A DNA stretch of 64,000 nt, from contig NW_025944352.1 of assembly GCF_000764305.2 (NCBI RefSeq), positions 23,897-87,896 on the forward strand, read 5' to 3'. Below, piece after piece: positions 55,002 to 64,000 of the stretch. A program made the translations under genes and the position numbers. Position 1 is the stretch's first letter, and each line of letters starts with the position of its first letter. This DNA is from Hyalella azteca (Eukaryota > Arthropoda > Malacostraca > Amphipoda > Hyalellidae). The notes beneath the pieces are model-generated. The model was not told the DNA's origin, ran no database searches, and saw nothing but the letters and a program-made list of their open reading frames with translations.

Positions 55002-58000
55002 CTGAAGAATCGAGAATGCATTTAATTAATCCGAATTGGACATCAAAGTTAAGTAGCTCTCATTCAAAAGTTACTTCTATAAAATTTGTTAACAGCTCTT
55101 GTTATGTTCTTAAGTTTTGATCCTACGTTCATTATTGGTGAGCCCATTTATTTTTATCATTTGTTTTGAAAGGAGGAAGTCAGGACACGGCATTATATCT
55201 ATAGTTACGACTTTGCAAAATTCAAGACGAGCTAGAAGTTGAATGAAGTTTTTTTCACTGTATCATGATGAGTTTTACTACAGATATTTTGACGATGTTC
55301 TGCAGTTTACTTCAGTGAAATGTAATGCGGCAAACAGACACTGATCCTGGTGTCATCTTCCGTCATGTGTGCGTCATAGGACATTATAATAATACTTTTT
55401 TCGTTAGTTAGCTGTGTTGATGTTGTGAGTATTTTTAAGCTTTAAATGAAGGTCATGGTCATTTAAAAGAATAAATTAGTATTGCGTTTAGTAAATTACA
55501 TAAAAATCAAAGAGTGAAATAAGGTCGAATTGTGTCCTGCATATTCATCATTGACGTCGCCATTGATAAAGTACGGAACTTTTAACCCAAGAACTTCACA
55601 AAGCCCACTACACTAGCGATCATTACCAGTACCTGATACCTTCACAATCACCTTCCTATCTCATCTTTTCAGTGCCTGCACTCACTCGAGTGCTGGTGTG
55701 TGAGAGTATGGGGCATACAGCGAATGTTCATGATTTATTGAACGTTTATGAAATGTGCAGATAAGCCAGCCTAACTCTGCTCGATCTCACCGTCTAAATC
55801 ACGATCACGATCGATGGTCGAGAACTGCATGCCGTCGTTGTAAGCGAGGGCATCGAAGGCAGAGATGCCCTCGGCGTCGTAGCCGCCGACCCTCAGTGTG
55901 TACTCATCACCGCCTTCCACTCTGGTGGATCAAATTACACTCATAATCCTCTATGGAGAACATTGATCTGGATATCATAACGTTTTTTCCGTGTAAAGCT
56001 AACATTAGATATATTTAAAATCAGTATTAGTGGTATATTTCAGATTCAAGCGGATCTACAAAAATTAATTCATTAAAAATTTGAGCGAAATTTACCAATG
56101 AAAAAACTTCCTGTATAATCAACATTCCCTGTGTACCCTAACACTCCCTCTGTACCACAACACTCCTACTGTACCACAACACTCCTACTGTACCACAACA
56201 CTCCCACTGTACCACAACACTCCCACTGTACCACAACACTCCCTCTGTACCACAACACTCCCTCTATACCACAACACTCCCTCTGTACCCCAACACTCCC
56301 TACGTACCTAGCACCCCCTCTGTACCCCAACACTCGTTCTGTACCCCAACACTCCCTCTGTACCCCAACACTCCCTCTGTACCCCAACACTTCCTCCGTA
56401 CCCCAACACTCCCTCTGTACCACAACACTCCCTCTGTACCACAACACTCCCTCTGTACCACAACAGTCCATCTGCACCCCAACACTCCCTACGTACCCAA
56501 CACTCCCTCTAAGCTATAACCACGGGGCATGACTCACCTGAACTCCCGGTAGCGGCTGCTGGTGCGCTCTGCTCCTCGGACGATTTCAGCCCGCAGCTCC
56601 TGCGGTTGCGTGGTCGTCAGGAGATGCAAGTTCTCCAGGCCTGATCAGTCGGAGTCGGTATTGTTGAATTTGACAGCTATGTTATTTATGTATGCGTTAA
56701 ATATAGCCACATTTTATGAAACGAGATCCTTAAGGTTTATTTTCAGAGCCTGTTACGCTCAAATCGAAAATATTAAGACTTTCCAATAAGAGCGGAAATC
56801 TACATAATTAAAAATCGCTATTTCACGGTCCATACAAAAGTTTCCTCGCATAGAATTGCACAATAAACGTTATTAAACATAAGCCCAGTGTTACCCAGCC
56901 AGTATTCGCCAGTGGGACTGCCGAATCCTTCTTCGTATTCCTTGAAGGTTCGACTGAAGTTGAGTTGAGGCTCCTGCTTCTGGCGCCGCAGGAAGACCGT
57001 CCAGCCGCCGCCGTCCGTCGTGTGGTCGCAGTAAACTTGGACGGCAGCGCCGCTGGGGTAGATGGTGTACACGCCCGATGTCTTCTCCGGCCGCTCCGAA
57101 CAATCCGCGGGAGTGAACAGCACCTGGAAAAGTGAATAATTAACAGAATTGTGTCTTATTTGTGTGGATTCAACATTTTTATTAACTCAATTTGGTCGCC
57201 ATGTCCTAAAACTTTAATTTCGTCTGAGGAGAATCCGAAAATCGAGTTAATTCAGATTTATTTGGCCGTTCGTGCAAATAGTGTTGGAAGTTTTTTTTTG
57301 CATTTTCCTTCTACATCCTTTTATAAATTAATTTATAGCCATAGTTCAAAATTTACAGTACAGGATAGACAAGAAACATTTAAATATTTCAATTATTATT
57401 CCTTTGTATATACCGTCGTCTGATCAGGTGTGATGATGCTGGACGGAGAGGTAAGTGGTGGTCCAGGAGGAAGTGGCAGCGGCACCTGGTTGATATATAA
57501 AATTTTGAGTTTTCGTTCAAAATTTCAACAATGACATTTATCAATCAGATAAAGGAAAATATATACAGTTAGTTGGTAACCCCGGCATTGACCGAACTCG
57601 ATATACCCTGTAATTTTATAACATGATATACCGAATCCTGTAAATAATAACAAAAATTAGTTGTGCGAATTAAAGTGGGAACCGTTCAAACCCACTTTTT
57701 ACATAGAACTCTCATTTGACTTTCGTTTCTAAATGGAGGAAATTTTTATTTTTCCAAATTAAATGTAGATATTGCAATAAGAGAATTAAATTTCATTATA
57801 TGTTCAAATCATTTACTCCCATTTTGTCACTGTCATATTATTCCACTATAAATAAATTTTCATGTTCAGGTAACATCCCGACAAGTATCCTGTTTACGCG
57901 CCCCAGCCGCCCGTACAAAAATGAATTGCCAGGCTTCAAACTCTGTAGAACGTGTAAACTTTGACAAAAGAATATAAAGTGATATATTCTGGAATAATTA

Positions 58001-60708
58001 CTTTGGTTTACCAATACATTGACATTTAAGGTGCAGAAACTACGCTGCCTAGGCTTCAGGTGACCAGACGGGCCCTATAGCTGAAGAATTGAATACTGAT
58101 ACAGTTGCCTGAATAATGGCATTGATTAAGAGAAACGAATCAGAAGTTTACTGTCACATCCAGTGTGGATGCGACGTGAAGTATTCGTAAGATCCCTTTA
58201 GTTCTTGACAGAATCGTAGTTAGGAGCAGCGGGACCAGCCCGATATTTGCCTATTCCAGCTGCTGTTGCTGCGAGTGGCTCATCAGCTGCGCTGCGCTTA
58301 ACCCTCTACCGCCGTATGTCACTCTCCGGGAACATTACTTTAAACTTTAAATATACATAAACTATTGAGTGTAGCAACCTGAGGACGTTCGTACGCAGCG
58401 GAGATCATTTTAAAGTTTTCGTACGTGGCCACAACCATCAGTGCAAGTCATTTTGCGCTCACTAGAACGCATCCTTTTTGGGACGTAGGATTGTGACAAT
58501 ATTGCTCCGGTTACTCATGTCAGGCGGTGAAGGTCCCCCTTGAAAATCGAAGAAATTGCGCATTCTGCGTTTATCATCTCTTTTTGTAGGGAAACTGTTA
58601 CAAGAAGCTGCAGGAAAAGGGAATAAAATATCTGAAATAGTTTTTTCGTGAGGTCTTTTTGAACTTTTACAAAAACATTTTTTACCCGTTGTTTATGAAG
58701 GGTTCTTTAATTTAGTCTGAATTTATTTATGATTATTCACGTTAATTGAAATGTTTTAAGCCTTTTTTTTAGCTACGGAGAAGACGTGTCGAACGAAAGC
58801 AATTTTATACTCTTGTAGGCTTTAATTTTTGCATTAGACAGTTTTTAAGCTATTATAAAATGACCATTTTATAACAATGTTTACAAATTTATATATTTAT
58901 ATTTAAAAAATGGTACATATAGAACACATTGCAATTAATTCGCATTAATTGCAGTGTGTTTGCACTAGATTTAAAGCTGCAAACATATGACGCGTTCAGT
59001 GATCCAAATAACATGGATGTACATCCAATACTTTTTGCAAAAGGCTGTTTTGGATCTTCATTAAATGACCATTTTATATAAATAAATATATCAGAAAAGT
59101 ACATTTATAGCTTATTATTCGCGTTAAACTGGGTTAAATAGATCTGAAGAAGCATGATATTACCCCACAATACGAGCAATTAGCAATGGGAACGCTTGGA
59201 CTACAATATCAAGTATTAAAAAAACGTTTTCTTTTTCTCAATATATTTTGTTCATTTGGGTCCTCTGCAGAGAACAATTAAAATTTAATAAGAAAAAACA
59301 TTTTAAAGATCGATCACCTCCTATGATTTTAAAGCTACACCATTGGGAGATATATCATTTGATTCGTAAAGGCAACATCTAGCGACTCTTGAAGACCATT
59401 TCCTGATTTGCACTTGTTTTGGGTTATATATTAAAAAAAACTGTGAGGATGGGGGAGGGGGCAAATGGGGGCAAAATTAAAAAAACTCAAGAAACAATCG
59501 GGGAAAAATAAAATAAAAATAAAACTTTTAGAGTAGATATGTATTTGCTTCAAAAGTTGAATGATATTTCTCTTGATGTTGTAGCTCATGCACAAATTGA
59601 GTGGGGAAGATAGATTTTATAATGGACCCCCTATTCAATGATTTATATGCATTTCAAGTTTTCTTTAACATTTTTCAAAAAATTCATGGGGGCAAAATGT
59701 TTTTTTTAGTGATTTACACATTCATACGAAGTTTCAGAAAGATCGGGCATTTAGTTTAGGTGATAATTTTGAGGTGAACCTCTTAAACTTAGTTCGTGAC
59801 GAGTAGTATTTTATAATTGTTTACATTCATCATCCTTGTCATAGTTAGACTATTTTCACAGTTTTAGTAAAATTTTACTTCCTCTTGACAGAGAAGCAGA
59901 TTCTAAATTATCACAGGAAGAGTTCGTGCAGGAAGACTAGGAAACCCCATTTGCGTGACTTGAAGATCGTGTCACGCTATGAATTATTAATTTGCATCTT
60001 GAAATTACTCGTTGAATATTCTGAATATTTATGTAGATTTTAATCCCAATTTTTTGCTGATTATTTTTTCTGTACCTTTATTTATATTTATCTGCGGTAT
60101 ATCTGATCCCGCATTTTAACAATGAAGAAGTAAAGAGGGAAATCAAAATACGACGATGTCTCCATTGATGTGTTCCTGCCTGGCTAGTGTTTAGTGACTC
60201 TTGAAATTCTACCCACCACATTTAAAAATTATTACACATTGGAGGACTATAGGAGGTCTGTAATAAGAAATTTAAGCGTCTGAAACTACTGTTACAAAAT
60301 AGTTGAATATTTTACCATCGCTAGAGTAGTGCCAACGCTGGGTGGGGCAAACTCGCCACTTTCTAGGATGCACCGCCGATAAGCCATCAGGTAAACGATC
60401 ACATTCACAACTGACGACTTCATCTTCTCGGTGCCGCTGGTGTCAGTCCTCAAAACATCCGCAAGTTCCTGAAGTTCCTCGTAAGTTCGTTGTTGCTGCG
60501 GGGTAAGCTTATCGATGCTGATATCGCCTTCGCTACGAGCATTGCCGATGACGTTCAGCGCTGTTAAGACGCTGGCAAGACATTGATTAACGGCGCCAGC
60601 GGTCGGTGGGCATCGCTGTGCGGCAGTTTGGCCGTGGCCCTCCGACAACAGAAGTACAGTCAACCACAGTATGTGCAGGAAAGCGAGACGACTCCTTGGT
60701 GCATACAT
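54814..60708 (-). CDS. Secreted fibrinogen-related (ficolin/tachylectin-like) protein gene, 6 exons, 371 aa
   Basis: Exons: 60708-60316, 57485-57414, 57123-56895, 56640-56538, 55921-55791, 55001-54814. All splice sites are GT/AG, the phases are 0, 0, 1, 2, 1, and there are no frameshifts or internal stops. The protein has a signal peptide, a ~105-residue N-terminal domain with three Cys that I do not recognise, a 24-residue proline-rich linker and a complete ~216-residue fibrinogen-like domain. In arthropods such proteins are hemolymph lectins that bind acetylated sugars on microbes or take part in clotting. The D-x-D-x-D calcium loop and GGWWYNRC pocket core are kept, so it is probably functional. 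Introns and the 3' flank contain large minisatellites. The 2.8-kb first intron could hide another small symmetric exon. Confidence 0.9.
55791..55921 (-). CDS. Fibrinogen-related gene exon 5: calcium-binding loop
   Basis: Phase 2 to phase 1. It encodes RVEGGDEYTLRVGGYDAEG, then DALAYNDGMQFSTIDRDRD. YTLRVGGY, a NDGM variant of hNGM, and FST-x-DRD-x-D are diagnostic; the D-x-D-x-D loop binds Ca2+ in ficolins and tachylectin 5. The donor is GACG|GTGAGA. Confidence 0.9.
56130..56515 (+). repeat. 19-bp minisatellite in the intron between fibrinogen-like exons 4 and 5
   Basis: About 20 units of CAACACTCCCTCTGTACC with A/C variants. The period is not a multiple of three, so the three frames rotate and the apparent ORFs on both strands are artefacts. 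Confidence 0.9.
56538..56640 (-). CDS. Fibrinogen-related gene exon 4
   Basis: Phase 1 to phase 2, 103 nt. It encodes LENLHLLTTTQPQELRAEI and continues to SSRYREF. It corresponds to the family segment N-x-x-(L/I)-H-x-LT...LR-x-E followed by the strand before the calcium region. The donor is TTCAG|GTGAGT. The 19-bp minisatellite begins about 20 bp inside the intron. Confidence 0.88.
56895..57123 (-). CDS. Fibrinogen-related gene exon 3: N-terminal part of the fibrinogen-like domain
   Basis: The acceptor TTTTCCAG leads into VLFTPADCSE, then SGVYTIYP, VQVYCDHTTDGGGWTVFLRR and GSPTGEYWLG. DC, SGVY-x-IYP, VYCD, GGGWTV-(F/L)-RR and EYWLGN-like are the ordered landmarks of the family. The donor CTGG|GTAACA is in phase 1. 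Confidence 0.92.
57414..57485 (-). CDS. Fibrinogen-related gene exon 2: proline-rich linker
   Basis: This 72-nt symmetric phase-0 exon encodes VPLPLPPGPPLTSPSS and then IITPDQTT. The acceptor is CAACCAG and the donor ACGACG|GTATAT. It joins the N-terminal domain to the fibrinogen-like domain in frame; being symmetric, it could be skipped. Confidence 0.72.
57490..60310. other. First intron of the fibrinogen-related gene
   Basis: AT-rich, holding family C repeat (59300-59780), two AAATGACCATTTTATA direct repeats (58858, 59064) and a near-perfect 15-bp inverted repeat around ATTAATTCGCATTAAT at about 58928-58961. No additional exon was convincing. Confidence 0.45.
59300..59780 (+). repeat. Dispersed repeat family C, second copy
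   Basis: CTCCTATGATTTTAAAGCTA, GGATGGGGGAGGGGGCAAAT, GATGTTGTAGCTCATGC and GAAGTTTCAGAAAGATCGGG occur in the same order as at 41465-41960. It lies in the first intron of the fibrinogen-related gene. Confidence 0.55.
60316..60708 (-). CDS. Fibrinogen-related gene exon 1: signal peptide and unknown N-terminal domain
   Basis: The ATG is at 60708. It encodes 131 residues: a leader with core FLHILWLTVLLLSEGHG, then a mainly helical, charged region beginning QTAAQRCPP. It has Cys in RCPP, NQC and YRRC and a Gln/Glu-rich middle (QQQRTYEELQELADVLR). It ends in phase 0 at GCGATG|GTAAAA. I recognise no family for this domain. By analogy with other fibrinogen-related proteins it may drive multimerisation through the helix and Cys, but that is inference. 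Confidence 0.8.
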
Positions 60709-60820
60709 TTCGCGTTCCTATGTAATTCTTCCGAGTTTCTATAGCCTAATCGCAAGACAAAGCACTTCGAGTCACTGTACCATCAGCCGATGTACTGGCT
60801 ACGAGAACACAGAACCCTGC

Positions 60821-60825
60821 ACTGA
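60821..60825 (-). promoter_or_regulatory. Possible initiator of the fibrinogen-related gene
   Basis: TTTCAGTGC on the minus strand, about 115 nt upstream of the ATG, matches the arthropod initiator TCAGT. No TATA box lies 30 nt upstream; a weak DPE-like AGTAC falls at +28. This is a motif match only. Confidence 0.3.
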
Positions 60826-61449
60826 AAGGATGGCATATCCTATGCCCCGCGGTCAGACGTTACCGGATCTGCATTAGAGATAATACTATTATGAGGACAA
60901 GTGACATCTCTGAGGACATCTATGCTGCAGCATTGCGATCAAGTTGAAAGTTATGATGTTAATGCTTGTTGAAAAGAAGTGCGAGTGTGGTACTTGAATT
61001 CATTGCATGTCACTGACATAGGTCTATTATTTAAAATATGCTGGCTGCTTGTATAAAACTTAAGGTTCCGTAATAAATGAACCGCAGGCTAACAATTAAC
61101 GAATCCATCAACACCTTCAAGCCATTTTGTACAGTTATCTATCCTAAGTTCGTGACAGCTAGGTGAAGGGCTTATCTCAAGTTAAAGGTTCTGTATAACT
61201 CTCGATAAGCTCCAATCTAAACTAATAGCATATTTCCTCTAGGTATAGCATTTTATTCTCATTTAAAGGAGAAATGTTTGTATTAGTGCATGGTGTTCTA
61301 ACTACGGAACAAACGCACACACTATTTTTCTCTGATCTTGTAACGGAGTTCCAAGTCCTTGTTTCATTAGGTTTAAAGCCAGGCACCGAGATAAAGACAC
61401 GAAGAAACTATTTTTGGAGTAACGATTCTAAGAAAACTAATCGTTGTTG

Positions 61450-62060
61450 GTGAATGGGGGACGCAGCCGTAGGCCACAAATTACACTCATAAATAAGCCC
61501 TGGAGCCAACGCCCAGCTTCACCATGCATTAATTAACTTTACTCAGCCTCAGAACTAGAAGCCGCGGAGTACGCATAAACTCCGTAATCCAGACAAGCGC
61601 CACTCTGCCGAAAAATAATAACGCCCTAGGTTTTCAGCCAATGCTTAGGCATGCTCACTCATAAGCAAGCAGTTCCCCATGCGGCTGTATACCTACTTCT
61701 TCCTTGCCTCATGTGGTGGCCTAGCCTATTCACGCTGTCCGGGCTCACAAACTTCTTGCAGCCAATGACTGGCTCTACCAGCACACTTGGACCGCCTTTC
61801 TGAATTCTTGACGCCAATGAGGTTAGGTTAGGTCCGCTCAGATTTGTTTCAGGTGGAGAAATATTGAAACTTATGTAGCTTAGGCCGGAAGATGTTTGGC
61901 CAAATGCAGTATGGCCATTCTTACTTTTAGCAAGCTTATTATGTGGCCGTGGACATCCGGCGCTATGGCTTTGAGCACTTGACTTCATAGGATGTTATGC
62001 CCTCTAGCGTTCTTACCTACGGAAACAAATATGAACCATGTGTGAAGTTTGGCGAAGCTG
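61450..62060 (+). repeat. Dispersed repeat family A, copy 3
   Basis: GTAGGCCACAAATTACACTC, CCAACGCCCAGCTTCACCAT, GGCCTAGCCTATTCACGC and TGAGGTTAGGTTAGGTCCGC follow in order. A looser relative is at 47560-47900. It lies upstream of the fibrinogen-related gene. Confidence 0.75.
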
Positions 62061-62239
62061 GCCTCCGGCATGTGCCCAGATGAATGCACACATCCGGGCG
62101 GGACAGACAGGATGTTGACGAAACTGACAACTTTTCCTCATAAGCTCCTTTGGTTTCATGTATCACAAAATCCTGTGTTCTGTAGTGATTCGGGAGTATT
62201 ATTAAAATGAAACAGTATTTTATATATTCTAATGCCTAT

Positions 62240-62397
62240 ATTTCGAATATTAAATTCGGATTCGAATATTTAATTCAAATTCGAATATTAATTTCGAATA
62301 TTAAATTCGAATTTGAATATTGAATTCGAATTTGAATATTGAATTCGAATTTGAATATTGAATTCGAATTCGAACATTGATTTCGAATTCGAATATT
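62240..62397 (+). repeat. 19-bp GAATTCGAATTTGAATATT minisatellite
   Basis: Degenerate units of GAATTCGAATTTGAATATT, most regular at 62300-62380. Self-complementary TTCGAA/GAATTC units allow cruciforms. Confidence 0.85.
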
Positions 62398-63084
62398 ACC
62401 TGCAAACCCCGACTGTTGTGAACATTAAATATAGTATATAAAATATTTATTGTAAGCCAGTTAATCATGGCCAGTCTTAATATCTATAATATCTGATAAT
62501 TTTATTATAGTGTTAAGATTTGGTAGTAACAAATATTAGCATTCAGTAATTCACGATAATTCAGGGTACGCAGCGCTAATTTCAAATAAGCTCTATGGCA
62601 AGAAAACCGACATGACGCCAGGCCCCATTCGAATTTCTGGCGCGCCAACAAATGAGTGACTAGATCTTTCTCATGCTGCAATCTAGTAAAATACGTAATC
62701 CACTGGGTGAGTGTTGAATTTGCTAATTGTTCATGTTTTTTTTGTAGAAGTATATTTGTTTTGTACTTAAAGTCTACCGCTCGATAATTTTGTACATTGA
62801 TAGTTATGTCCTGTTTAGGAATTTTATGACGACTCACCTTAGCTTATAGGGTTTAGCGTAGTTATGTTGACTGAGATCTTCATTATGCTGAATCTGTTTG
62901 TGACACCAAATGAAGTTGAAGTTTTTAATTTCAATCGGTATATCTTTGGCTGAATTAGTGAACTATATTCAATGTTACTTATATTATGACCTTACCTTGT
63001 TCACTGGTTTCCTTCGCGCATTTTATTTTACAGTTTACTCAGAACATACTATATCCTATAAGCCATAACCTCCTTATACTTGCA

Positions 63085-63140
63085 CGGATACGATACTTGC
63101 CATCTTATACTTGCCATCCTCCTGGCAAGTATCGTATCTT
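63085..63140. repeat. Inverted repeat ATACGATACTTGCCA
   Basis: A perfect 15-bp arm at 63089-63103 pairs with TGGCAAGTATCGTAT at 63123-63137. Further direct ATACTTGCCATC units surround it. Confidence 0.7.
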
Positions 63141-63475
63141 ATACTAATACTTGCTATCCTGATACTTGCCTCCTTATACTTACCATCTTTTCATGTCTTC
63201 TAACTAAGTCAACCTCCCGCCCAACTACCAGAATAAAGTAGCCTGAAGATTTCTTCTACGCTTTATCATTGCAGCCAATGACAAATGAGTACCTGGCTCT
63301 TTCAGGGTGTTGTGTAATGCAAAAATGGTTTTGGCGGGTCAGCGAGCTAGTGATGGTCGTAGAACTAGCAGTGGGCATTATAAGTGCCCGGAAAAACTGA
63401 CCTATCACCCCTCCCTTACCTATAGTTGCCACTACTAGGATGGGGAATTGACACATATACACATGTTTTATTATC

Positions 63476-63642
63476 CTACCCCAAATTCCCAGTCAAGCAG
63501 CAATGTGGGCAACGAAGTCGATTATGGTGGGTTATGTCATATCGCGAAAGATCCGCCCACTCGATGGTTTGGCAGTCGAGTTTCCCTAGACAATCTTTAC
63601 AGATACACGGCGAATTTTCGACTGTGGGTTTATCGCTGATGA
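63476..63642 (-). CDS. Cys-rich exon, unbroken copy with stop (terminal exon candidate)
   Basis: The acceptor ATCATCAG is followed by a frame with NSPCICKDCLGKLDCQ and LRCPHCCLTGNLG, then TAG and, within about ten bases, AATAAA. It looks like the last exon of a small Cys-rich secreted protein gene. Versus the 11.85-kb copy I count eight base differences, five of them changing residues, so no purifying selection is evident. The family is unknown. Confidence 0.45.
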
Positions 63643-63896
63643 TCGAAGTAAACGAACGTCGCACCGACAACAAATATTTTGGTTCATATAACTTATTTTA
63701 GTTCATAACTCGAAAACTGTTAATGATCTCGTGTCAAAATACGATCATTTGTGTAATTGTGTAAAGATCTATAAATAATTCAATATAATTACATGAGTTT
63801 TAATTTAGATAATTTATTTCTTTAGAATTGCCTGAAATTTTAAGTTATGAGATACGTCACGACTTATCTATAGTCCATTTGCACTCGAATTTAGAG
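63485..63896 (-). repeat. Inverted copy of 11418-11992, ending at an adapter scar
   Basis: The match runs up to GAATTTAGAG at 63896 and is followed at once by a Tn5 mosaic end. It differs by a few percent and by a ~190-bp deletion, so it is a paralogue or another haplotype. Confidence 0.8.
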
Positions 63897-63915
63897 AGAT
63901 GTGTATAAGAGACAG
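63897..63915. other. Single Tn5/Nextera mosaic end (sequencing artefact)
   Basis: AGATGTGTATAAGAGACAG occurs exactly once here. Sequence to its right (63916-64000) may be joined artificially to sequence on its left. Confidence 0.95.
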
Positions 63916-64000
63916 GTTATATCCGGGGCAACCTAGGTGAACATGCTTTATTGAGAGTTGGTTGCATTGGTTGCTAGAAAAAAAGGCTCACAGTAGAAAT

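Noticed and set aside
56131..56532. 133-codon repetitive ORF and opposing 103-codon ORF
   Set aside because: A 19-bp minisatellite in an intron; open frames on both strands follow from the repeat unit.
61810..61835. GGTTAGGTTAGG as telomere-like repeat
   Set aside because: Only two or three units, and part of dispersed repeat family A.
1..64000. CRISPR arrays, operons or bacterial mobile islands
   Set aside because: No spaced direct repeats of CRISPR type and no dense ORFs; introns, retroelements and animal gene families show this is animal DNA.

Overview
This window looks like nuclear DNA of an invertebrate animal, most likely an arthropod and perhaps a crustacean. It is AT-rich, gene-poor and repeat-rich. 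Its genes are small exons bounded by consensus GT/AG sites, and a TATA box plus TCAG initiator is visible. The recognisable gene families are astacin, fibrinogen-related and C-type lectin, and the mobile elements are Penelope-like, CR1-like and hAT-like. The species cannot be named from the sequence. Two Tn5/Nextera mosaic-end scars and one N gap show that this is a draft scaffold.

Protein-coding genes, all supported by splice phase as well as domain similarity: (1) an astacin-EGF-CUB secreted metalloprotease on the minus strand, 23027 to 14658, with a 5' UTR exon and ten coding exons. All phases join into 404 codons if two single missing bases are allowed for. (2) A secreted fibrinogen-related lectin on the minus strand, 60708 to 54814, with six exons and 371 aa: signal peptide, unfamiliar N-terminal domain, proline-rich linker and a complete fibrinogen-like domain. 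(3) The last exon of a C-type lectin, minus strand, 36886-36657, with a possible upstream exon near 38.7 kb. (4) Candidate exons of a small Cys-rich secreted protein on the plus strand at 6.0-6.5 kb, a signal-peptide exon at 8.6 kb, and two inverted copies of another Cys-rich exon at 11.85 kb and 63.5 kb. The products suggest extracellular digestive, developmental or innate-immune roles, but the genes are not an operon and nothing shows that they act together.

Mobile elements and repeats by region: 0-5 kb holds a dispersed repeat with a TTTCAGATCGAT core, a foldback-like inverted repeat and a hAT-type MITE with a perfect 8-bp target duplication. 7.4-8.0 kb is the first of three copies of a ~600-bp repeat (others at 19.1 and 61.5 kb). 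9.7 kb is a 21-bp minisatellite. 10.4-11.4 kb is a gapped ~265-bp tandem array. 12.0-13.7 kb is a Penelope-like element preceded by an inverted partial copy and followed by a hammerhead-like core. 31.7-33.2 kb is a ~125-bp satellite. 33.2-33.8 kb has a duplicated CRE-rich unit before a TATA box. 39.7-41.1 kb is a 33-bp-periodic array that is open for 462 codons. 42.2-43.3 and 45.1-46.2 kb are a 1,066-bp direct duplication. 50.7-53.2 kb holds a GC-rich reverse transcriptase fragment and two tail-to-tail CR1-like fragments. 54.3-54.8 and 56.1-56.5 kb are minisatellites next to exons of the fibrinogen-related gene.

The rest, including most of 23.1-31 kb, 46.2-50.6 kb and 57.5-60.3 kb, is AT-rich intron or intergenic DNA in which I see no supported gene.
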